A program made the position numbers and the translations under genes. The notes under the pieces were generated by a model that did not search any database, was not told the origin of the DNA, and was given only the letters and a program-made list of their open reading frames with translations. Below, one piece after another: positions 1 to 11,995 of a stretch of 64,000 nucleotides of DNA. Position 1 is the first letter of the stretch. Each line of letters starts with the position of its first letter. This DNA comes from Paracoccidioides lutzii Pb01 (Eukaryota; Ascomycota; Eurotiomycetes; Onygenales; Ajellomycetaceae). The DNA lies in assembly GCF_000150705.2 (NCBI RefSeq), contig NW_015440947.1, positions 1,647,658 to 1,711,657 on the forward strand. Reading direction: 5' to 3'.

Positions 1-1521
1 GAAAATGAGTTCGTGATCGGTCGGCTCAAGCGCCCTCGCGGGCCCAATGTGAGAGCTAGATCCGAGTCCAAAGCTGGAGAGCGTGTCGAGAGTACTCCTT
101 CAAAGAATAAAACGAAGGGCTTGCACGGCTCTTCTGGCAATGCGGTTGAGGATCTTGTAAGACGGGCCCTCGAGCCACAGTTAAATATAACACCGACTCA
201 TGAGGTTTCCTTGGACCAGTATGCCGTGTTTTATTACTACCGGAACTTCCTTCAGATGGAGCACATTATCCCTGGTATTGTAGACAGCCACTTGAACTAC
301 GTCATGGCTGGTTGCTGCTTCTCTCAACCGCAATCTGTCCTTGGTCATGCGATATTCGCGGTTTCCTACGCTACATTTGCGCGGGCTGAGAAAAGTTATT
401 CCGCCTTAACTCGGGCAGCGACCACGTACTTGAAGGCCCTGATGAAAACGAAGATGTCGTTGTATAATGCCAGCTATGCAAAGGACGACGAGGTCCTCCT
501 TGCTGTAATGCTTTTAAGCTTTTATGAGAACACTGCGATGGACTCGCGCGCACCACCCATTTCCGGTCTTGTTCTCCTAAATTTGGTTTCACGAATCTTT
601 GCGCACCATGATGGCGCTTTGGCCTTACTCGACCTGCGACGGAAGCAAAGCCAGCGAACCAAATGTGGTCTAGGGTTGGACAAAGTGGTCCGCCGGCAAC
701 TTTTGAGATCGCTACTCCTGCGGAGCTCCGCTCCACCGTCATGGCTTGCGGATGGTGCCGAGTACGGAGAGGTTGGATCTTTGCTCGAACTAGATCGTTG
801 TACGGTGGAAGTTTCGAAGATACGCGAGCGGGCAAAGAATCTACTTCTGCTTTCCCCAAAATTTTCACCAGTAGACTGGTACGGTGGAACGACGATTTTG
901 AACCAACTTCTGGAAGATGCTTGGGCGACGGATGGTCTTTTAGTTTCCTGGACGAATAATTTGCCGATGCAGTATTTGTACAGCACCATCGCAATACAGA
1001 ACAACTGGTCCCGCATCAAGCTTTTCGATCCCACTGCTGTTCACATATATCCCACTGTCGGCCAGGCAGCAATGTGGAACCGTTATCGTGTAATTCGCCT
1101 CGCTCTGAACGAGGTCATTCTAAAGATATTATCTATCCTAGACGAAATCACAAATTCTGTCGGCACAACTGAGTCCCTGGCAGCAGCTGTCAAACTGACG
1201 ATCAAGCGGATGGCAGATGATCTCTGCAGAAGCGTTCCGTATATGTTAGGGATATTTGAAGCGATGGCTGCAGATGGCCGTGACGCTGCTGTCATCACCA
1301 ACGTTCCGACATCAGGGAAAATAACCGTAAAAGCTACTACGGGTGCCCTTCTCTGCTGGCCACTGGCTATGACGGCAATGATGTGCGCAATAATACCTGA
1401 CAAAAACCTCCAATATCTAAGGATTTGCATGCTGGAGGTAAGCGAGGTTGTCCATGACGGTGTGCTCGAAAGGATGGCAGCTGCTTTCCCGCAAGGACCT
1501 ACTCCTGTGGGTGGGCGGTAA
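1..1521 (+). CDS. Fungal Zn2Cys6-type transcription factor, 3' part
   Basis: The reading frame is open from the first base of the window to a TAA at 1519, so the gene begins upstream. The first in-frame residues, ENEFVIGR, resemble the stretch that directly follows the Zn2Cys6 cluster in one class of fungal regulators, so the DNA-binding cluster itself is probably just outside the window. The roughly 500 residues seen form the helical middle-homology-type region, with the block QYAVFYYYRNFL and repeated Leu/Ala-rich helices. No intron is needed in the visible part. The encoded protein would be a nuclear transcription regulator, but its target pathway cannot be told from the sequence. The family call rests on the overall pattern; the missing cluster keeps it tentative. 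The next gene downstream is another regulator on the same strand. Confidence 0.7.
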   Translation, partial: ENEFVIGRLKRPRGPNVRARSESKAGERVESTPSKNKTKGLHGSSGNAVEDLVRRALEPQLNITPTHEVSLDQYAVFYYYRNFLQMEHIIPGIVDSHLNYVMAGCCFSQPQSVLGHAIFAVSYATFARAEKSYSALTRAATTYLKALMKTKMSLYNASYAKDDEVLLAVMLLSFYENTAMDSRAPPISGLVLLNLVSRIFAHHDGALALLDLRRKQSQRTKCGLGLDKVVRRQLLRSLLLRSSAPPSWLADGAEYGEVGSLLELDRCTVEVSKIRERAKNLLLLSPKFSPVDWYGGTTILNQLLEDAWATDGLLVSWTNNLPMQYLYSTIAIQNNWSRIKLFDPTAVHIYPTVGQAAMWNRYRVIRLALNEVILKILSILDEITNSVGTTESLAAAVKLTIKRMADDLCRSVPYMLGIFEAMAADGRDAAVITNVPTSGKITVKATTGALLCWPLAMTAMMCAIIPDKNLQYLRICMLEVSEVVHDGVLERMAAAFPQGPTPVGGR

Positions 1522-1942
1522 TGCTTTTTTCATGGAAACTCACGGCACTGTTGTTGTATTGGTTTTCCTTCTGTATAGTTAGTTAGCTGCTGCTTTTGCA
1601 GCGACTGTTCATATTCCCTTTTTGATGCAGACTTGTAAGAAGGTTGTCAATATAAAATGGAAAACATATTTATCCCATTAATGCGAACATGGTTGAACCG
1701 CATATCTCCCGGGCCGGTTCCTGATATGTGCGTTCGGCAAGTATCAGTATTTCAACCCCAAAAGGGGCTGTTGCAGGCTGAGGAAGGGTGGGGGGGATCA
1801 CTGACTAAGCCACGGACTTCCCCGCATTCCGCATCCCTCCCAAACGCGGAGGGGGCCAACACTGTAGAGTTTCAACCCCCTCACTCTCCTCCAATTCTCC
1901 GCGCTTCCTGTGTGTCTCCCCATCCACGGGTCCCGATGAAAG
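1522..1942. other. Spacer between two regulator genes
   Basis: This spacer must hold the 3' UTR of the first regulator and the promoter of the second. The last 70 bases before the downstream ATG are rich in C and T, a common feature of fungal promoters near the start site. An ATG at 1936 opens a short out-of-frame reading frame that overlaps the real start at 1943. I see no other gene. Confidence 0.6.
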
Positions 1943-4715
1943 ATGGACAGCTCACGAACAGCGGCCGACCGAGTGAGAAAGAAAAGCACGTCGGCATCCC
2001 GTAAATCTTTGACTTGCGAGTATTGTAGCCGTCCCTTTGCCCGGCTGGAGCATCTTCAAAGGCATCTCCGCACACGTTGAGTGACCCACAACCCATACCC
2101 CTTTCGGGGCTTGCATGCTGTATTCATATTCATCACCCTCAATGCCTGACCGATAATTGCAGACACGAAAGAAAAACCTTTTTCTTGTGATATCTGCTCC
2201 AAATCGTTCGCAAGAAGGTGAATCGATTTTCTTGATTTGAGGATCGCATCCTTTCAAGCCTTAACTAATAAATCGAGTTGCTGATAGTGACCTCCTTGTC
2301 CGCCATGAGCGCCTGGTACATCCGCTAGAGAGTAATTCAAGCCGCACTGAGAACCGAATAAAACCTTCCGTGGAGGTTTCATCAACCCCAGCCCCTATAC
2401 TACCTCCTGCTCCAACCCATGATAATCCAGTATTGGAACTACCGGAACCCGTGGGCGTTCAAACCCCCTCTGTGCCTCGTCCAGATGTCTCCGTTCACCC
2501 CTCCCAGATAGCTGAGCCAACCCAATTCAACCCCTCATGGGGATATGACCTTAATCTTCTTTCCCATGCTGCCAGTCATGTTGCCCTCGAAGGGCAACAG
2601 GAAGCGGTCAGCCCCATCCGCAAACCCTCTGCTGTAGTTGTAGAGAAACCAATAGCTGAGAACTACGGCGTGGAACCGTCTATTTTAGACCTTGCGGACC
2701 TAGGGGACCCTGTTCAAGATTTTACAGTTTTTTTAGAAAGTGTAGGTCTATCCTCTGATTGGGACTCGGGTACGTTCTCGACGGTGGTTGAACAGGAGTC
2801 TATACTCCCTGGATCAATCCCCCCACCCGCTTTTGATACAAAACAGTCAATCAACCCTCCAAGGTACAATAACGGAGACCTGCTGAGTGATCAACGGACC
2901 TCCACGGATGAAGCTCCGTCTTTTTCAAATTTTGGATCCCGTTTACCTTCTCTCCAACCGGAATCCCGAGACCCAGAGGATCGTCTTGGAATTCCCGATG
3001 AAGCCGCGCAAACTAGACCAGCCTGGGATGTGTCAAATCAGGATAGGCAACTTTTTATTGCTAGGCTGGAAGATTTTGCAAATGTGCTGCCTAAGTCTTT
3101 TGTACCTCCATCCAGGCATGCTCTCTCTCGCTTTTTCGCGGGATACATTAATGGACTTAACGAGCATCTTCCCTTTATTCATGTTCCAACACTATCTGTG
3201 GCAAGGTGCCCTCCTGAGCTTAGCCTCGCATTGGCAGCTGCAGGGTCCCATTACAGATTCGAGAATAATCGTGGAATCGATCTTTTTTACGCCTCGAAGT
3301 CAATCCTTCTTGAACGAATTCGGCGCCGAGATGCGCGTCGAGTGCCACAAGTGCCATGGGGTTTTGGCGGGCCCAACCCTGGTTTACATGCTTCTCGAAC
3401 TCCGTCTTCGATCTCGAATTCCGGTAACAGTCCATTCCAGCAACCATATCTTTCTGCTGTGGATAGCGACACCTACCCTGGGGAAGATTCTGATGCACAA
3501 ATGGAAATTATTCGTACTTTTCTCCTTCTCACAGTGTTTGCCTCGTGGGAGAGGCATCCTGATTTGCTACGGGAGATACTTGCACTTCAAAGCACTCTTG
3601 CCAGACTGGTTCGGGACCATGGCTTAGTAGAGCCTGCCCCATCGGCAGAAAATATTAGCTGGGAAGACTGGGTTCACAAGGAAGCCGAGAGGCGAACGAA
3701 ACTTATCGTGTATTGCTTTTTCAACCTCCACTCCATTATGTATAATATACCTCCTTTGATTCTTAATTCAGAACTGAAGCTCAACATGCCAGCCCCTGCT
3801 GAAGAATGGAAAGCTCCCAACGCGGCTCAGTGGCGTCGCCTCCACCGCTCCCGTCTCGGAGGGGACATGTCTTTTCAGGAAGCTTTGATGAAACTTTTTA
3901 TCAAAGTACCACAAAATAGCGCTCCTAACTCCATATCGCCATTGGGAAATTATGTTTTAATCCATGCAATAATACAGCAGATTTTTTTCGCTCGACAGTT
4001 ATGCCTCTCATCTCCCCTGATGCCTGGCACTAGTCTGCGGCCTGAAGACTTGTCAGTACTGGACTCTTCTCTAAGTGCATGGAAAGCGGGCTGGAGGCGG
4101 ACTCCCGAATCTAGTATCGACCCTCAAAGTCCTGCTGGACCCATCGCCTTTACGTCGACTGCCCTTCTTGGTTTAGCCTACATTAGGCTGCACCTAGATC
4201 TTGGCCCTTGTCGCAAACTTGTAACTCAAGATCCATCACAGATCGCGCGGGCACTCAACGAGTCACCTCCTGTTGTACGGAGCCCGAGATTGACGATGGC
4301 ATTACTCCACTCCGCCCACGCCCTTTCGATCCCAGTGCGCCTAGGGATAGACTTTGTTGCAAAGACTCACTCGTTTTTCTGGAGTATACAACACTCGATT
4401 TGCAGTCTCGAATGTGCTTTTCTTCTCAGCAGATGGTTGCTTGCAATCCCAGCCACCCAGACTGAACAAAGGCTATCTGACCACGAAAGAAAATTACTGT
4501 TGTGGGTAAAGAGTATGATGGAGGAGACGGATATGGTGTTCAATGTGGCTAACATTGGCGATATCGATTTTATAAATGACTCTCTCAAGGTGAAGCAGCT
4601 CAGTGTTGCTGTTGTTCGTGTATGGTCGAGGACATTCAAAGGAAATACCAGCTGGCCTATAGTGGACCTCATTGGATCAAGTTTGGAGATATACGCTGAC
4701 TTTCTGGAGATGTAG
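1943..4715 (+). CDS. C2H2 zinc-finger / fungal_trans transcription factor
   Basis: Three exons (1943-2075, 2163-2217, 2288-4715) encode 871 residues. The two short introns fall inside the zinc-finger region, so the fingers only appear after splicing. Finger 1 is CEYC...HLQRHLRTH, linked by TKEKPF to finger 2, CDICSKSFARSDLLVRHERLVH in two halves (C-x2-C, H-x4-H). A long Ser/Pro-rich linker follows. Residues from about 320 onward form a fungal_trans-like helical region, including the phrases ASWERHPDLLREIL and KEAERRTKLIVYCFF. The combination of tandem C2H2 fingers plus a fungal-specific transcription factor domain is a known class of nuclear regulators. All junctions use GT/AG and the frame closes perfectly. 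The specific target is unknown. Confidence 0.88.
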
Positions 4716-6112
4716 CCTGTTTGCTACATATGCCTCTCTTTTACACATGTATCTGGACTGTTGTCGATTTGTATTTTGGGCGGTCGCGTGCGAACTTGGG
4801 ATACATACACCCACTAAATTCCGGAAGTTCATGCTCTTGGATTTCTACAATAGTCCGATTAACCAATAACTATGAACCGGCCACCAGCCCCATGTCTTTC
4901 AAGCATTCTGTTGAGGGGCCGTTCTGGAATTGATTGGTTAACACATCCCCTATCTGTCAATTTGTTTGGACACAGCTACAAATACCACCAGCTTCCTCTA
5001 GATCTGGGGCTGCCGACATCACCCTTCAACGCCCGAGTTCCTGTCGATCTTTCTCTCAAATATCGCATCAGGTCGATGCGAGATAACAACTCAGCGTCTT
5101 TCTCCCATTATTTCATATCTTATACTCCACCCTTTTCAATTCTGCAAAACTTTCAGGCTAAAAGACCGAGGAAGTGTCAGAGCAAATGCCTCTGCCGTTG
5201 TCACCGGCACGCGGTTGAGCACTTTTATTTCATTTTCACAATATCGTCGCTCAAAAACCACTCGGGATACAATTCCTCATTCGTCTCCTCTACCATTTCA
5301 GCCCCTTCAGTGTATATGATTGCTAAATGCCTTTCCTACCCCCCTTGGTATTTATTTGCTTTTATTTAATACCCCAAATCCACGGCTTGAATGGCACATT
5401 GATGTAAGGAAATGTTTGCTTGCTATCCTTGAATAGAGAAATCATACATGTCAGAGAAATGAAACCCCTGTCAACTAAGAGCAGGAAAGGAAAACGTTAA
5501 CACAATTTTATCCAGCAGGATGAGTTTCGATTTCGTGTTTTTTTTATTTTATATTTTATTTTAGCCTTTGTGCTAGGTTTTGTTGGGAATGGATGTTCAT
5601 GTTTAAAAAAAAGGGAGCAAGCTAGGAAGATTAGGATGGCGAACAGGGAATTTTGGTGCTTTAACTACCCCATACATACATTGATGATGACTGGTCCCCG
5701 GCTGGTTGAATGACACAAAGAGTTTCGCTTCCCTTTTCCCTTCGGGACTTTGGTCAAGGAATGAAATTTCCTCATTTGGTTATTCCTCTAGTATTGAATA
5801 AATATATGACATGGCCTACGACATACCCTTCTGTTGCATACTTATATATTTGATCTGAGCTAGATATTATTCCAAGTTTTTGAATTTGGTACGTCTCTCT
5901 GGCTTCACCTACTAACGTACTTTTCGTATGAAAGGCGAGATGTGTTTGATTTTCCAGTGTTTATCTGAGCTATGCGCACCGCTGTACTCTAATCCTGTGG
6001 GATGATTAATCTCTTTCATTGGAAAAAGCTAGCTAAATTATATACACAGTGGAGAGTGGCCACTGGGCAACAGCGGGCTGCTAATCTTGTACATTTCGAC
6101 AATTCTCTTTTT

Positions 6113-6151
<39 letters not shown>

Positions 6152-6391
6152 TATTTCTTCTGTGGATCTGAGGTATTAGTATTTAATACATTATGATTTT
6201 AAAGGAAAATATGGTAACCAGAATGTCTACAATAATATATAAAGATGAACATTAGATGTATGCTTCATCTCACATCTGCATATAAATGAGAACATAATAA
6301 TCAATGATCATTCTAATCATCAGTGAAGTGACATCAGTAACAAAACGTCTCAAATGAACATAAAATCAGGATATTATTACTATGCATGATT
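4716..6391. other. Gene-poor spacer with a 31-T tract
   Basis: This 1.7 kb lies between the C2H2 regulator (+) and the ZNF511-like gene (-). An uninterrupted frame of 165 codons exists at 4872-5369, but its composition (Ser/Phe/Pro-rich, no motif) looks like chance. A run of 31 T occurs at 6115-6145. The rest is AT-rich with no recognisable gene. Confidence 0.5.
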
Positions 6392-7532
6392 TTACTGCTC
6401 CTTCATCTCATTTAATCTCAAAATAACACTCATAGGGATGAACCTCAGAGCAGACATTGATTTCTCCAACTCTGCAACATCATGTCCCTTGTCGGTGTTG
6501 ACACTGCTGTTTGGTTCCCGATTTCCTGTACTTGCTGCCGCCGCTTTTGCTGGCACAGATGTGCTTCTAGAACCTATTGCCGATTTCAGATGTATAGGTA
6601 GCTGGGCCGTTCTCAGGGAGCTGTCGAGGCTGGTGTTGGCATTGGAAAACTTATTGTTATTGAGAGTCGATGAGTGTTTATCGCTATCCATATTTTCACT
6701 GGGGGCTGATTGAGATGGTTTCCACCGTCTCAGACGGCTCTCATGTTGTGTTAAGTTTGGCACTGAGACTCGTCTGTGGTGAGTGGGTGCCGTGCCTCCT
6801 CTGAGCATTGAGTCATGTTTATCGATGCCAGTATTGACGATGGCAAAATTGTATACCTGGTGCAGGATATTTCTAAGGGTTAGTCGCATGGGGCTTACTT
6901 GAAGCAGGATGCATGTAAACCATGATCATCCATTTCTACTCTCTTCACCTTTTTTGTCTTTTCGGTGCGCATATTCTTCAGGAATTAATACGGGAAAGAT
7001 ACAAAAGTGGAGACTTACACGGGGGAATAGATGTTTGTCGATAAGATGCATTCTTCGTTTCTGAAATGTTGAGCATTTCCTATCGCAGCCCTCAACAAAA
7101 CAGGTAAACTACACATGAGTTAGCATAAACTGTGGCTATTGTGGGTAACTTGTGTGGAAACCAAAATGAAAGAAGTAATACCGTCTTCTCTCCCTTCTCT
7201 CTCCGCGCTGCAATCAGTGGATCGTGGTGTTCCTCAATGTGCAGGGTAAGAAAATGGGCAGTGGGAAAATTTTTCCCACACGCTGAGCAGCGGTTAACAT
7301 GAGCTTGAGCGTAATGGACCTCGTAATCCTCATAAGTCGAAAATGAAATAGCTTCTCTGTGAGGCGGTAAGGTGCAACGCATTACTCCGTGGTTCTCATT
7401 TTGGTCGTTCAGATGCACAAGTTTGCCTCGTGGAGAAGTTGACGATTGCATGGTGGGCGCGCCTGGTTGAGGGCTGCCAGGGGAATCTGCCGACTCCAAT
7501 GCATAATGCTTGTCGCGTGAGCGTTTGGCCAT
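6392..7532 (-). CDS. ZNF511-like C2H2 zinc-finger protein
   Basis: Three exons read on the minus strand (7532-7182, 7108-7019, 6856-6392), all in phase 0, give 301 residues. Introns start GTATTA and GTAAGT. The centre carries a split array of C2H2 fingers: a first degenerate unit (MRCTLPP...HYAQAHVN), a second (RCSACGKNF...LHIEEHHD) and a third made by exon 2 (FTCFVEGCDRK...HLIDKHLFPR). The order and spacing match the ZNF511 family of nuclear zinc-finger proteins, whose function is poorly known. The last finger is followed by YNFAIVNTGIDKHDSML, a conserved-looking block, and then a low-complexity Ser/Asn tail. It is divergent from LSG1, sharing a 568-base upstream region. Confidence 0.82.
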
Positions 7533-8100
7533 TGCTTTTTCATATTATGTTTCGAAACTAAAGGAGAGGAGGGGGTTTTCTCTCCGTCTCTCTGGCAAAA
7601 GCTAGCAAGGACAGAAAACAAGGGAGGCCGTGCTTTATTGCGTGAATTGTTTATCCAAGTTCCATGTGCCTATGTAGATATCCCAACAAGGAGAAATCTA
7701 CACGATATTAAGCAGAAGCCCAAGCGCATCGAGGCAACCAACTAGTTGCGCTCGATTTAAGGCGATAGAGAACTGATGAACATAGATGGATGTGTCGAGG
7801 CGGTGGAAGTGCAAAGTAAACAGATTATGCTAAGGCAAAACCTATCGATAGAATAGCTCATCCCAATCCGTAGTTCCATTAGCCAAGCAGCAGTGTATAT
7901 GTATGTCTGCCTGAGAAATCGATTGTGATATTTCGCCGTATGAGCCACTAGTTTCAAGAATGACGCTGATGATGACTAAGCAAGAAGTTCGAACTTTGGC
8001 CCGCCTCCATTCTCATACACACAGTTTACACCTCGCTTTTGAGCCAAGGTGAAATCTGAAATTCAAGAGGAGCAACTAGGAAGCAGCTGAGTTGCCCATC
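7533..8100. promoter_or_regulatory. Divergent promoter, ZNF511-like gene / LSG1
   Basis: This interval separates two genes read outward in opposite directions, so it must hold both promoters. A CT-rich patch lies near 7574-7595 (CTCTCCGTCTCTCTGG). No TATA box or known factor site stands out. It encodes no convincing gene. Confidence 0.55.
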
Positions 8101-9021
8101 ATGCCGCTCGCAAAGTCGAAAAGTAATGTTGGGCTGGGGAACAGTTTGATGAACGATCGGTTTGGAAAAGGCAGAGGTGCTGATCGCAAGAAAGTTTCCT
8201 ACAATTCTGGTGCCGTTCGACGAACCGGTCCTTCTGGCGAGGAGTACATCACCAACGCAGCAGAGGAGGCATCATGGGTTAGAATGCGAAGTATTACCGA
8301 GCAAGGTGCTCTGGATGAATTTCTGAGTACCGCGGAGCTTGCTGGCACGGATTTTACGGCGGAGAAACTCAACAATGTCAAAATCATACACACCGATCAG
8401 AAGAACCCATATCTGCTCTCTGCAGCTGATGAGAGGGCTGCGGTTAAGAAACACCAGCGGAACCGCGGCAGATTAACGGTACCCCGCCGCCCGCAATGGG
8501 ACGAAACGACAACCCCACAACAGTTGGATAAGATGGAGCGCGAGAGTCTGCTCGACTGGAGGAGGGGGCTTGCTGAGTTGCAGGAACACCAGGATCTGTT
8601 GTTGACACCTTTTGAAAGAAATTTGGAAGTATGGAGACAGCTGTGGAGGGTTATCGAAAGATCTGATTTGGTCGTACAAATTGTTGATGCGAGGAATCCG
8701 TTACTTTTCAGATCTGAGGATCTAGAAAAATATGTAAAGGAGGTGGATCCGAGGAAGCGGAACCTGTTACTGGTCAATAAAGCAGATATGATGACAGATT
8801 TTCAGCGAGAAATATGGGCGGAGTACTTTGAAGAGCATGGTATCAACTACAAGTTTTTTTCTGCTGCACTGGCTAAGGAGAGCCTCGAGGCGATGGAATT
8901 GGCTAACAAGGACGAGGATAATGATGGTAATGCCTTAGAGGATGGGGAACTTGCCAGTGATACCAAAAAGATGAATATTCAAGTTGCGGAAGGATTTTCG
9001 AATGATGAAGGTTCAGAGGAC

Positions 9022-9055
<34 letters not shown>

Positions 9056-10203
9056 GCGTGTCACTCCCTAATACTCGGGATTCGCGTACTAAGATTCTTA
9101 CGATTGACGAGCTTGAAGATCTTTTCCTTACAGCTGCACCGAACATAAAGCCAAAAGACGGAGACAAAGGAAAATCCAAACCAATTACAATTGGCCTTGT
9201 CGGATATCCCAATGTTGGTAAATCTAGCACAATAAATGCTCTTCTTGGCGCAAAGAAAGTATCAGTATCCGCCACGCCAGGGAAAACAAAACACTTCCAA
9301 ACCCTCTATCTCTCGCCTAACCTCCTCCTGTGTGACTGCCCCGGCCTAGTTTTTCCCAACTTTGCAACGACAAAAGCGGAGCTTGTTGTGAACGGTGTTC
9401 TACCTATAGATCAGCTTCGCGAATTCCTAGGTCCAGCAGGAATCGTTGCTCAGCGGATTCCAAAAATTTTCCTAGAAGCTGTCTATGGTATGAAAATTAA
9501 TATGCGTCCTCTTGAGGAGGGAGGCACTGGTGTCCCCACAGCGTCAGAAGTTCTTCGTGCATATGCGCGGGCTCGAGGATTTTCCACAACAGGTCTTGGC
9601 CAACCCGACGAATCCCGCGCTGCTAGATATATATTAAAAGATTACGTCAGTGGGAAACTACTGTTCTGTCACCCGCCACCTACCTCTGAATCTGACATTG
9701 AAGCTGGAAAGAACCCGATTGATCCAGCAGAGTTCAATCGAGAGTTATACGACATCGACCATCTCCCTCCTAAAAGACGAGAGGCCCTTCTCCACCACGG
9801 CGCATCATCAACGCTCTTATCTGAGCTTGACGGATCATCCCGCCATTTTGATGCCAACGCAGACACAAATAGCAACGTCTTGTCAGTCCAGTCTTCCGCT
9901 GCTTCCCATCCTGAGGGTTCCCGCTCGCGGAAGATCGACTCAGGGTTCTTCTCGGCAGTGGGTTCAAGTGGAGCGGAACACCTCAGAATGCCGTTTAATT
10001 ACCAATACACGCAACAAGGAGCTACCCAGAGACAGAAAGAGCTTTCTGGCCGGAAAAAAAAGTTGATGGTAGCGTTGGAAAGTGGGGTTGATCCTTCAGA
10101 GGTTACGGGGGTTGGCAAGAAACATTTTAAGGGTGGGAAGAGAAAGGCAATAGAGCAAAAGAAGAAGGCCAAGGCTAAAGAAGGGGATGGTGATTTCTAT
10201 TAG
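8101..10203 (+). CDS. LSG1: Large-subunit GTPase LSG1 (60S ribosome maturation)
   Basis: A single exon encodes 700 residues. LSG1 is a cytoplasmic circularly permuted GTPase that releases the export adaptor Nmd3 from pre-60S subunits. The permuted motif order is visible: G4 NKAD at residues 226-229 comes before G1 GYPNVGKSS at 368-376 and G3 DCPG at 412-415. The N-terminus has the family's basic KSKSNVGLGNSL patch. The acidic insert between G4 and G1 contains a run of 12-13 Asp encoded by GAT repeats. The C-terminus is Lys-rich (KKHFKGGKRKAIEQKKKAK). A frame extension to a TTG at 8092 exists, but the ATG at 8101 is the sensible start. It lies next to LTV1, another ribosome assembly gene. Confidence 0.97.
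9021..9056 (+). repeat. GAT trinucleotide repeat in LSG1
   Basis: Twelve or so tandem GAT/GAC codons encode a poly-Asp run between the G4 and G1 motifs of LSG1. It preserves frame and lies in the acidic linker where length is expected to be tolerated. Confidence 0.9.
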
Positions 10204-11995
10204 ACGGTTGAGAATATCTGTATGGGCGGGATTTTAATTTCATGTCTTCGGTCCGGATACTATGGATGGGTCTGTTTTGCTGATTGATCTCTTGAATTGA
10301 TGAGTGAATGAACACTAGAATCAAAAGAGGTAAATGCTAAATATTTATGATTGTATTTGCTGTTGCTTGGGGATGATTAGTTTTTGGTTAATCACAGAGT
10401 GTGAATGAATCATGTATGCTTTATCGAGCATTCATGCCCCATTTTGTTATGATGTTAACGATAATCACCAATTTCTTCATTTAGATTGAGGTTCAACTTC
10501 CTCCACTGGAAAGAAGCTGTGGCAAAGAATAGAAAATTTAGTTTGCTAGTTGCCTTCGGGTCCAGCATATCACTAACCATTCCATTTTCACCTCGGTCAT
10601 TTACTGCCTCAGGTCTTTTAGCGACCCCTTTCTGTTCCTGATCCCCCTTCAGTTCCGATCCCCTTTCTGGCCCTGATCTGTCTTCTGGTCCTGATCTCCC
10701 TTTCACTCCCGATCCAATTTCCGGTCCATATTCCCGTTTATCTGGCCCTTTCCCTATTCGTCATGGGGACCTTTCACCATCTCGCTTTGAGTCGTTCCTT
10801 TATTATAAGATCAAGCATTGAGAGGCATAACTATCAAAGATATTTGGTGTTTTTGAACATGTATTAGAGACCTCGATGGTTATGGTAGGTAGAGAAACAA
10901 TAAGCGCCCTGAGATCGTGGTTGCATTGTGAACGTGTGAAATGTAAGACTGTTTGACCAAGGGTTCGGATGGGCAGCGAGCATGGAGATGCTTATGGCTT
11001 GTCTATTGGACTGCCTATTCTAATGCAATGGGGGAATCTATATCAATAAATGCAGATAGCTCCCATGATTCGGAGAATGGAAGAGGCCGCAGTATATCTT
11101 ACAAATGATATGGAACAAGAACTGAACGACAAGTATATCTCTTGCGCCTGCCGGCACGAATTCTATTACAACTGAGATGCAAGAACATAAGGTGAATCCC
11201 ACTGTGGAAGGGCGAGTTTATCCGAGGGACATCGGATCAAAGCGTGAAGAAAGTTCTCTGAACGGGATAGTATTTCAAAGTGAATAGAAATTTGCATGAT
11301 TGCAAATATTTGTGGCATCAGACTTCACCGGGATTTCGCCGAGTTAGCTGCTGGCATATTGAAGTGGCAATGGATAGTAGCACGCGGTGATCTGGATGGA
11401 GCCCTGGCACTGTTCCAAAGATGATTTGGCCCATGACAATAACTCGAACCCAGGGTAAGGCCAAGGGGAGCGCTGAGTCCCATAGAGACAGATAGCAAAA
11501 CAGATATAAGCCGGAAGACCTGGCTTGATATTGGAAGAGATTCCTGCGACGATGTCTACATCAGGGATGCAATCCGAGTAAAGCATTGTGCTAAGAATGA
11601 TTGCTCACTTGAGCAAAAGAATCCAGAGGCAGGACAAGACGAAAACCTTTAGTTGTACAAAATGACACGAAATGTAGGATAAACCGTAAAGCCATATCAT
11701 GCTGAAGGTTTTTCGGTATGTTGTAAAAGCAACGTCGTAAATGCGAGACCGGAAAAGGGGGTTGCATCACATGACCTGAGTTGAATGAATCCATCGATTT
11801 CACTTGGAGGATAAATATAAGTTAACGAACCTTTTTTTTTTAATTTCTTCCTATCCTTACCCAGATCACGACAACGAGACACCCCACCCAGCTACACCCG
11901 CATGAATTCATCGTTCCCGGATATTTGCCACATATAGATACGGCAAGCATACAACATATCTCCTCCTGCCACCGGAGTTAGCCATTGGAGTAATC
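10204..11995. other. Spacer between LSG1 and LTV1
   Basis: A 1.8 kb non-coding stretch holds the LSG1 3' region and the LTV1 promoter. Apart from the 18-bp minisatellite listed separately, I see only short chance frames on the minus strand. No tRNA or other RNA gene is recognisable. Confidence 0.5.
10634..10735 (+). repeat. Degenerate 18-bp minisatellite
   Basis: Five to six diverged units of about 18 bases, of the form GTTCC(T)GATCCCCTTTCTG, follow each other head to tail. Examples are GTTCCGATCCCCTTTCTG and GCCCTGATCTGTCTTCTG. The tract gives a repetitive open frame on the minus strand that I do not regard as a gene. Confidence 0.75.

Noticed and set aside
371..1430. Several long minus-strand frames inside the first regulator
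   Set aside because: They lie opposite a well-supported gene and have unnatural composition.
4872..5369. 165-codon frame downstream of the C2H2 regulator
   Set aside because: No motif, odd composition and no splice pattern to neighbours; judged chance.
8092..8100. Upstream TTG start adding three residues to LSG1
   Set aside because: A non-ATG start is unlikely in a fungus; the ATG at 8101 gives the family N-terminus.
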